64,000 nt of DNA from Gammaproteobacteria bacterium. GTDB lineage: Bacteria > Pseudomonadota > Gammaproteobacteria > Thiohalobacterales > Thiohalobacteraceae. Location: NCBI GenBank assembly GCA_019911805.1, contig JAIOJV010000048.1, positions 1 through 64,000 of the forward strand. The letters run 5' to 3'. The stretch's first letter is position 1. Each line of letters starts with the position of its first letter. Of the stretch, positions 60,101 through 64,000 are shown in pieces. Both the position numbers and the translations under genes were made by a program. The notes beneath the pieces were generated by a model that worked only from the letters and a program-made list of their open reading frames with translations, did not search any database and was not told the DNA's origin.

Positions 60101-60184
60101 TTCATTCGGCATCCGTCCCGCATCGCGCGCCCCGGCTACGGATGGTAGAATCCGCGGCCGTTTTCATTGTTTCGGGAATCTCCA

Positions 60185-61444
60185 ATGACCTATCAGCACA
60201 TCCACGTTCCGGACGAGGGCGAGCGTATCCGCGTCGGTGCCGGCAATGCCCTCACGGTACCGGAACGCCCCATCATCCCCTTTATCGAAGGTGATGGTAT
60301 CGGCATCGATGTGACGCCGGTGATGCGCAAGGTAGTGGACGCCGCCGTCGAACGCGCTTACGGCGGTCGGCGGACGATCGCGTGGATGGAGATCTACGCG
60401 GGCGAAAAGGCCAACCGCCGCTACGGCGACGATGTCTGGTTGCCGGCAGAAACCATCGCGGCTATCCGGGAGTTCGCCGTGGCCATCAAGGGGCCACTGA
60501 TGACGCCGGTCGGAGGGGGCATCCGCTCACTCAATGTCACGCTGCGACAGGACCTGGATCTGTATGTCTGCCTGCGGCCGGTGCGCTACTATGCGGGGAC
60601 GCCGAGCCCACTGAAGGAGCCGGAAAAGACCGACATGGTGATCTTCCGCGAGAATTCGGAGGATATCTACGCCGGCATCGAATGGCCTGCCGGCAGCCCC
60701 GAGGTGACCAGGCTCATCCGTTTCCTGCAAGACGAGCTGGGCGTCACCAAGATCCGCTTTCCGGAGACCTCGGGCATCGGCATCAAACCGGTGTCGAAGG
60801 AGGGGACGGTACGCCTGGTGCGCAAGGCGATCCAGTACGCCATTGACCAGGATCGTGACTCCGTGACCCTGGTGCACAAAGGCAACATCATGAAATTCAC
60901 CGAGGGCGCCTTCAAGAACTGGGGCTATGAACTCGCGCGCGAGGAGTTCGGGGCGCAGGCAAAGACCAAGGGTGGTCCCTTGAGCTTCACCAACCCCCGC
61001 AGCGGGCGGGATATCGTCATCAAGGACGTCATCGCCGATGCCTTTCTGCAGCAGATCCTGTTGCAACCCGAGGCCTCCAGCGTGATCGCCACTCTCAATC
61101 TGAACGGCGACTACATCTCCGATGCCCTGGCGGCACAGGTGGGCGGCATCGGGATTGCGCCGGGTGCGAATCTGTCGGATACCGTCGGTGTCTTCGAGGC
61201 CACCCATGGTACGGCACCGGATATCGCCGGCCAGGGTAAGGCCAATCCGGGGTCATTACTCCTATCAGCGGAAATGATGCTGCGCCACCTCGGTTGGCAG
61301 GAGGCCGCCGATCTGATCGTAGCCGGCGTGTCGGGCGCGATCATGGCAAAACAGGTGACGGGTGATCTCGCCCGGGCCATACCCGGTGCGCAAGCGCTTT
61401 CGTCCGCGCAGTTCGGCGACGCGGTCATCGCCAAGATGGCCTGA
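60185..61444 (+). CDS. icd: Isocitrate dehydrogenase, E. coli-type fold, predicted NAD-dependent
   Basis: Oxidative decarboxylation of isocitrate to 2-oxoglutarate. 419 residues, homodimeric type. The substrate/phosphorylation loop [20 protein letters not shown] is intact. The cofactor pocket reads [17 protein letters not shown]: Asp346, Ile347 and Ala353 stand where E. coli NADP-IDH has Lys344, Tyr345 and Val351. Asp-Ile at this position marks NAD-specific enzymes in this family. Tyr391 is replaced by Gly, but the Arg395 equivalent is kept. The start at 60185 is preferred to an in-frame ATG 6 codons upstream. Confidence 0.95.
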   Translation: MTYQHIHVPDEGERIRVGAGNALTVPERPIIPFIEGDGIGIDVTPVMRKVVDAAVERAYGGRRTIAWMEIYAGEKANRRYGDDVWLPAETIAAIREFAVAIKGPLMTPVGGGIRSLNVTLRQDLDLYVCLRPVRYYAGTPSPLKEPEKTDMVIFRENSEDIYAGIEWPAGSPEVTRLIRFLQDELGVTKIRFPETSGIGIKPVSKEGTVRLVRKAIQYAIDQDRDSVTLVHKGNIMKFTEGAFKNWGYELAREEFGAQAKTKGGPLSFTNPRSGRDIVIKDVIADAFLQQILLQPEASSVIATLNLNGDYISDALAAQVGGIGIAPGANLSDTVGVFEATHGTAPDIAGQGKANPGSLLLSAEMMLRHLGWQEAADLIVAGVSGAIMAKQVTGDLARAIPGAQALSSAQFGDAVIAKMA

Positions 61445-61492
61445 GGGCAGGGTGATCTAAGGTAAGGCGAACGGCAGATAATAAAGACTCTC

Positions 61493-61532
61493 ACCGCCCC
61501 TTGCGTCTCCCATAAGGAACGCAGGGGGCGGT
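61493..61532. terminator. Stem-loop between icd and cspD (probable bidirectional terminator)
   Basis: accgccccttgcgt (61493-61506) pairs with acgcagggggcggt (61519-61532) with one G-T pair and a 12-nt loop. It lies between convergent genes. The following T content is low, so termination strength is uncertain. Confidence 0.6.
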
Positions 61533-61574
61533 TGGGAAAGCCCTGCTGTTGCGCCCCGCCGGTGCGGGTCGCTG

Positions 61575-61784
61575 TCAGTCGCCCGGTGCCCGGATCCGCG
61601 AGGCCTGGAGCCCCTTCGGGCCTTCGCTGATCTCGAACTCGACCTTCTGGCCTTCCTTCAGCGTACGATAACCTTCGGCCTCGATCGCGGAGAAATGTGC
61701 GAACACGTCTTCCTCACCCCCATCCGGAGAGATGAAACCATATCCCTTGGCATTACTGAACCATTTGACCGTACCTGTTGCCAT
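61575..61784 (-). CDS. cspD: Cold-shock-domain protein, CspD-like
   Basis: A small nucleic-acid-binding protein of 69 residues. RNP1 is KGYGFISP and RNP2 is DVFAHFSAI. The C-terminal [16 protein letters not shown] matches CspD, a stationary-phase inhibitor of replication in E. coli, rather than CspA. The ATG at 61784 is the family start; an upstream GTG at 61805 is in frame. Divergent from clpS-clpA, as in E. coli. Confidence 0.92.
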   Translation of the reverse strand: MATGTVKWFSNAKGYGFISPDGGEEDVFAHFSAIEAEGYRTLKEGQKVEFEISEGPKGLQASRIRAPGD

Positions 61785-62135
61785 GACTGCGCTTACCTCG
61801 CTCACATCTGCGGATTCTCTAATCCGCTTTTATTGTTCCGACCCCGGCCCCTGAAGAACCTGATTCAGCGACGGGAATCTCCTCCTTCCCCGGCGCGCAG
61901 GAATGCGCCACTTTCAACTTTCGTCCAACAGTCTAAAATAGTCAAGTATTCAGCGGCTTCAAGCCCCGCGCGCGCGGTTTGCTGCCGCCCCGGTCCGCAG
62001 CCGCCCCAAGGCGGGAATGCATGACACTAATTGCGCCCGGCACTCGGACTATGATTAAGTCTGGTTGCATGGGTCCACTAAAACCCCACTGCAGGTGTGA
62101 GCCCTGCACCGGCAGGATTCAGTTAGACTTGGTAC
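61785..62135. other. Divergent regulatory region cspD / clpS
   Basis: 351 bp with no gene. AT-rich islands at about 61820-61840 and 61917-61945 could hold the cspD promoter. A tatgat hexamer at 62049-62054, followed by attaag, is the best -10 candidate for clpS, but no matching -35 is clear. No dispersed repeat is present here. Confidence 0.45.
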
Positions 62136-62459
62136 ATGGCGAACGAATTTATGCAGCGTGGCGATGAAGATGGGCTGGCCATTCAGGAGGCGACGCCCAA
62201 ACTCAAACCGCCGCCGCTCTACAAGGTCGTACTGCTCAACGATGACTACACCCCGATGGAGTTCGTTGTGGAGGTACTGGAAACTTTTTTCGGCATGAGT
62301 CGGGAGAAGGCGACCCAGATCATGCTGCATGTCCACACGCGCGGCAAAGGCGTGTGCGGGGTTTTTACCCGGGAAATTGCCGAGACCAAAGTCGCACAGG
62401 TCAGCGAATACGCGCGGCATCACCAACACCCCCTGTTGTGCACCATGGAAGAGGCCTAA
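62136..62459 (+). CDS. clpS: ATP-dependent Clp protease adaptor ClpS
   Basis: Delivers N-degron substrates to ClpAP. 107 residues. A flexible acidic N-terminus precedes the core [20 protein letters not shown] with the conserved [10 protein letters not shown] hydrophobic pocket motif, then [20 protein letters not shown] with the second pocket residues. clpA follows after 17 bp, the canonical pair. Confidence 0.97.
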   Translation: MANEFMQRGDEDGLAIQEATPKLKPPPLYKVVLLNDDYTPMEFVVEVLETFFGMSREKATQIMLHVHTRGKGVCGVFTREIAETKVAQVSEYARHHQHPLLCTMEEA

Positions 62460-62476
62460 GGGCGAGGTACATCACT

Positions 62477-64000
62477 ATGCTGAGCAAGGAACTGGAATTC
62501 ACTCTCAATCTCGCCTTCAAGGAAGCGCGCGGGAAGCGTCACGAGTTCATGACCGTGGAACACCTGCTGCTGGCACTCCTGGACAACCCGGCGGCGGCCG
62601 AGGTGTTGCGGGCCTGCGGTGCGGACATGCATGCGCTCAAACACGACCTGGTCAGCTTCCTCGAGGAGACCACACCGGTGCTGCCGGTCCAGGACACGCG
62701 CGAGACCCAGCCCACCCTGGGATTCCAGCGTGTGCTGCAGCGTGCCGTGTTCCATGTACAGTCATCCGGGAGGAAGGAGGTCACAGGCGCGAACGTGCTG
62801 GTGGCGATCTACAGCGAGCAGGAATCGCAGGCTGTCTATTTCCTCAACAAGCAGAACGTCAGCCGACTGGATGTGGTGAACTATATCTCGCACGGTATTT
62901 CCAAGGTCGCTGGCGAACAGAACGAGGAGCTCTCCCTGGGGTCCAGTGAAGAGGGGGAGGCGCCTGAGAGCGGACCACGCAAGCCGCTGGAGAGTTTCGC
63001 CACCAACCTCAACGACATGGCCCGCCGCGGCAAGATCGATCCGCTGATCGGCCGCCGTGAGGAAATCGAGCGGACCGTGCAGATCCTCTGCCGACGGCGT
63101 AAGAACAACCCGCTGTTCGTCGGTGAGGCCGGTGTCGGCAAGACCGCGCTGGCCGAGGGACTTGCACGCATGATCGTCGACGGCCAGGTCCCCGAAATCC
63201 TGCACGATGCGACCATCTATTCGCTGGATCTGGGTGCGTTGGTCGCAGGCACCAAATACCGTGGTGATTTCGAGAAGCGTCTGAAGGGTGTGCTCGCCCA
63301 GTTGAAAAAGGAGCCGGGCGCGATCCTGTTCATCGACGAGATCCACACCATCATCGGTGCGGGCGCGGCCTCCGGCGGTGTGATGGACGCCTCCAATCTG
63401 ATCAAGCCGATGCTGGCCTCCGGCGAGCTGAAATGCATCGGCTCGACGACCTATCAGGAATACCGTGGCATCTTCGAAAAAGACCGCGCCCTGGCGCGGC
63501 GCTTCCAGAAGATCGATGTGCGCGAGCCTACGGTTGAAGAGACCATACAGATCCTCAAGGGTCTGAAGACGGCATTCGAAGAGCATCACAACGTGCGTTA
63601 TTCGCCGAAGGCGCTGCGCATTGCGGCGGAACTGGCGGACCGTTACATCACCGACCGCCATCTGCCCGACAAGGCCATCGATGTGATCGATGAGGCCGGC
63701 GCCAACCAGCGCATGCAGCCGCCGTCGAAGCGCAAGAAGACCATCGGCACGGCGGACATCGAATCCATCGTCGCGAAGATTGCCCGTATCCCGCCGAAGA
63801 GTGTCTCGTCGTCGGACAAGGACAAGCTGCGCACCCTGAGTCGCGATCTCAAGATGGTCGTCTACGGTCAGGACGAGCCGATCGAGGCGCTGGCCTCGGC
63901 CATCAAGATGTCGCGCTCCGGTCTGGGCAACGAACAGAGGCCGATCGGCTCCTTCCTGTTCGCCGGACCGACCGGCGTCGGCAAGACCGAGGTCAGCCGT
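62477..64000 (+). CDS. clpA: ATP-dependent Clp protease ATP-binding subunit ClpA (3' end beyond window)
   Basis: An AAA+ unfoldase that feeds ClpP. 508 codons are visible, against about 750 in full, and the frame is open at the window edge. The N-domain (about 1-145) begins [20 protein letters not shown]. The first AAA module has Walker A GEAGVGKT, Walker [15 protein letters not shown] and an Arg finger region. The second starts near the end with [16 protein letters not shown] lies about 9 bp before the ATG. Confidence 0.97.
   Translation, partial: MLSKELEFTLNLAFKEARGKRHEFMTVEHLLLALLDNPAAAEVLRACGADMHALKHDLVSFLEETTPVLPVQDTRETQPTLGFQRVLQRAVFHVQSSGRKEVTGANVLVAIYSEQESQAVYFLNKQNVSRLDVVNYISHGISKVAGEQNEELSLGSSEEGEAPESGPRKPLESFATNLNDMARRGKIDPLIGRREEIERTVQILCRRRKNNPLFVGEAGVGKTALAEGLARMIVDGQVPEILHDATIYSLDLGALVAGTKYRGDFEKRLKGVLAQLKKEPGAILFIDEIHTIIGAGAASGGVMDASNLIKPMLASGELKCIGSTTYQEYRGIFEKDRALARRFQKIDVREPTVEETIQILKGLKTAFEEHHNVRYSPKALRIAAELADRYITDRHLPDKAIDVIDEAGANQRMQPPSKRKKTIGTADIESIVAKIARIPPKSVSSSDKDKLRTLSRDLKMVVYGQDEPIEALASAIKMSRSGLGNEQRPIGSFLFAGPTGVGKTEVSR

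Overview
The window reads as high-GC gammaproteobacterial chromosome. The evidence is conserved gene order: zipA-ligA; surE-pcm-(yqaA-like)-nlpD-rpoS; hom-thrC-...-recJ; and an E. coli-like neighbourhood of nudJ, mnmA, hflD, purB, icd, cspD, clpS and clpA. A flavocytochrome c sulfide dehydrogenase pair (fccA/fccB), a DsrC/TusE-family protein and a complete glycolate oxidase (glcDEF) point to a sulfur-oxidising, probably autotrophic member of the Chromatiales or a related order. That lifestyle is inferred, because no RuBisCO, sox or dsr genes lie here. I see no rRNA, tRNA, CRISPR array, prophage or transposase.

Layout. 1-2.7 kb: broken zipA end (with a fold-back duplication at the edge) and ligA. 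2.9-6.3 kb: DUF1631 protein, PilZ protein, SlyD-like isomerase. 6.4-15.3 kb: a five-gene minus-strand cluster (phosphoketolase-like enzyme, DUF1537 sugar-acid kinase, glcD, glcE, glcF) with a divergent IclR regulator. 15.7-23.5 kb: TPMT, a VWA protein with a membrane coiled-coil partner, NlpC/P60 lipoprotein, PBP1b, TPR lipoprotein and a nuclease-like protein. 23.8-29.2 kb: yoaA, tsaB, and a minus-strand group with a TusE-like protein, ycgN, a cbiX-type gene and smrA. 29.5-33.6 kb: stationary-phase block ending in rpoS. 33.9-43.7 kb: AI-2E transporter, SGNH-like lipoprotein, Mth938-like protein, alaC-hom-thrC, recJ. 44.0-48.0 kb: a cytochrome c-d1 protein convergent with fccAB. 48.4-51 kb: a VPLPA-CTERM-like exported protein and a secretin-N/DUF7931/GNAT operon. 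51.2-64 kb: purB, acnA, hflD, mnmA, nudJ, an exported protein, icd, cspD, clpS and clpA (cut by the window end).

The feature that conventional gene calling does not explain is an exceptional load of non-coding repeats at operon boundaries. Three families (A: CCACGGAA type, B: CCGCCAAG type, C: CCACGAAG type) share one design: inverted arms, each built from about three 8-10 bp submotifs, around a 15-120 bp centre. Family B arms are tandem with a regular 40-44 bp period. A REP-like hairpin element (E) occurs twice in opposite orientation, another palindrome (F) is nested in an A element, and a GCGTGAG heptamer array (D) starts at the recJ stop. Together, D and A arms bracket the cytochrome c-d1 gene as if it were a cargo cassette.

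The best leads are this repeat superfamily, the phosphoketolase/DUF1537 kinase/GlcDEF cluster, the bracketed cd1 gene beside fccAB, an isocitrate dehydrogenase with NAD-type specificity residues, and a DsrC-family protein lacking both signature cysteines. All calls come from reading the sequence. No database search was possible.
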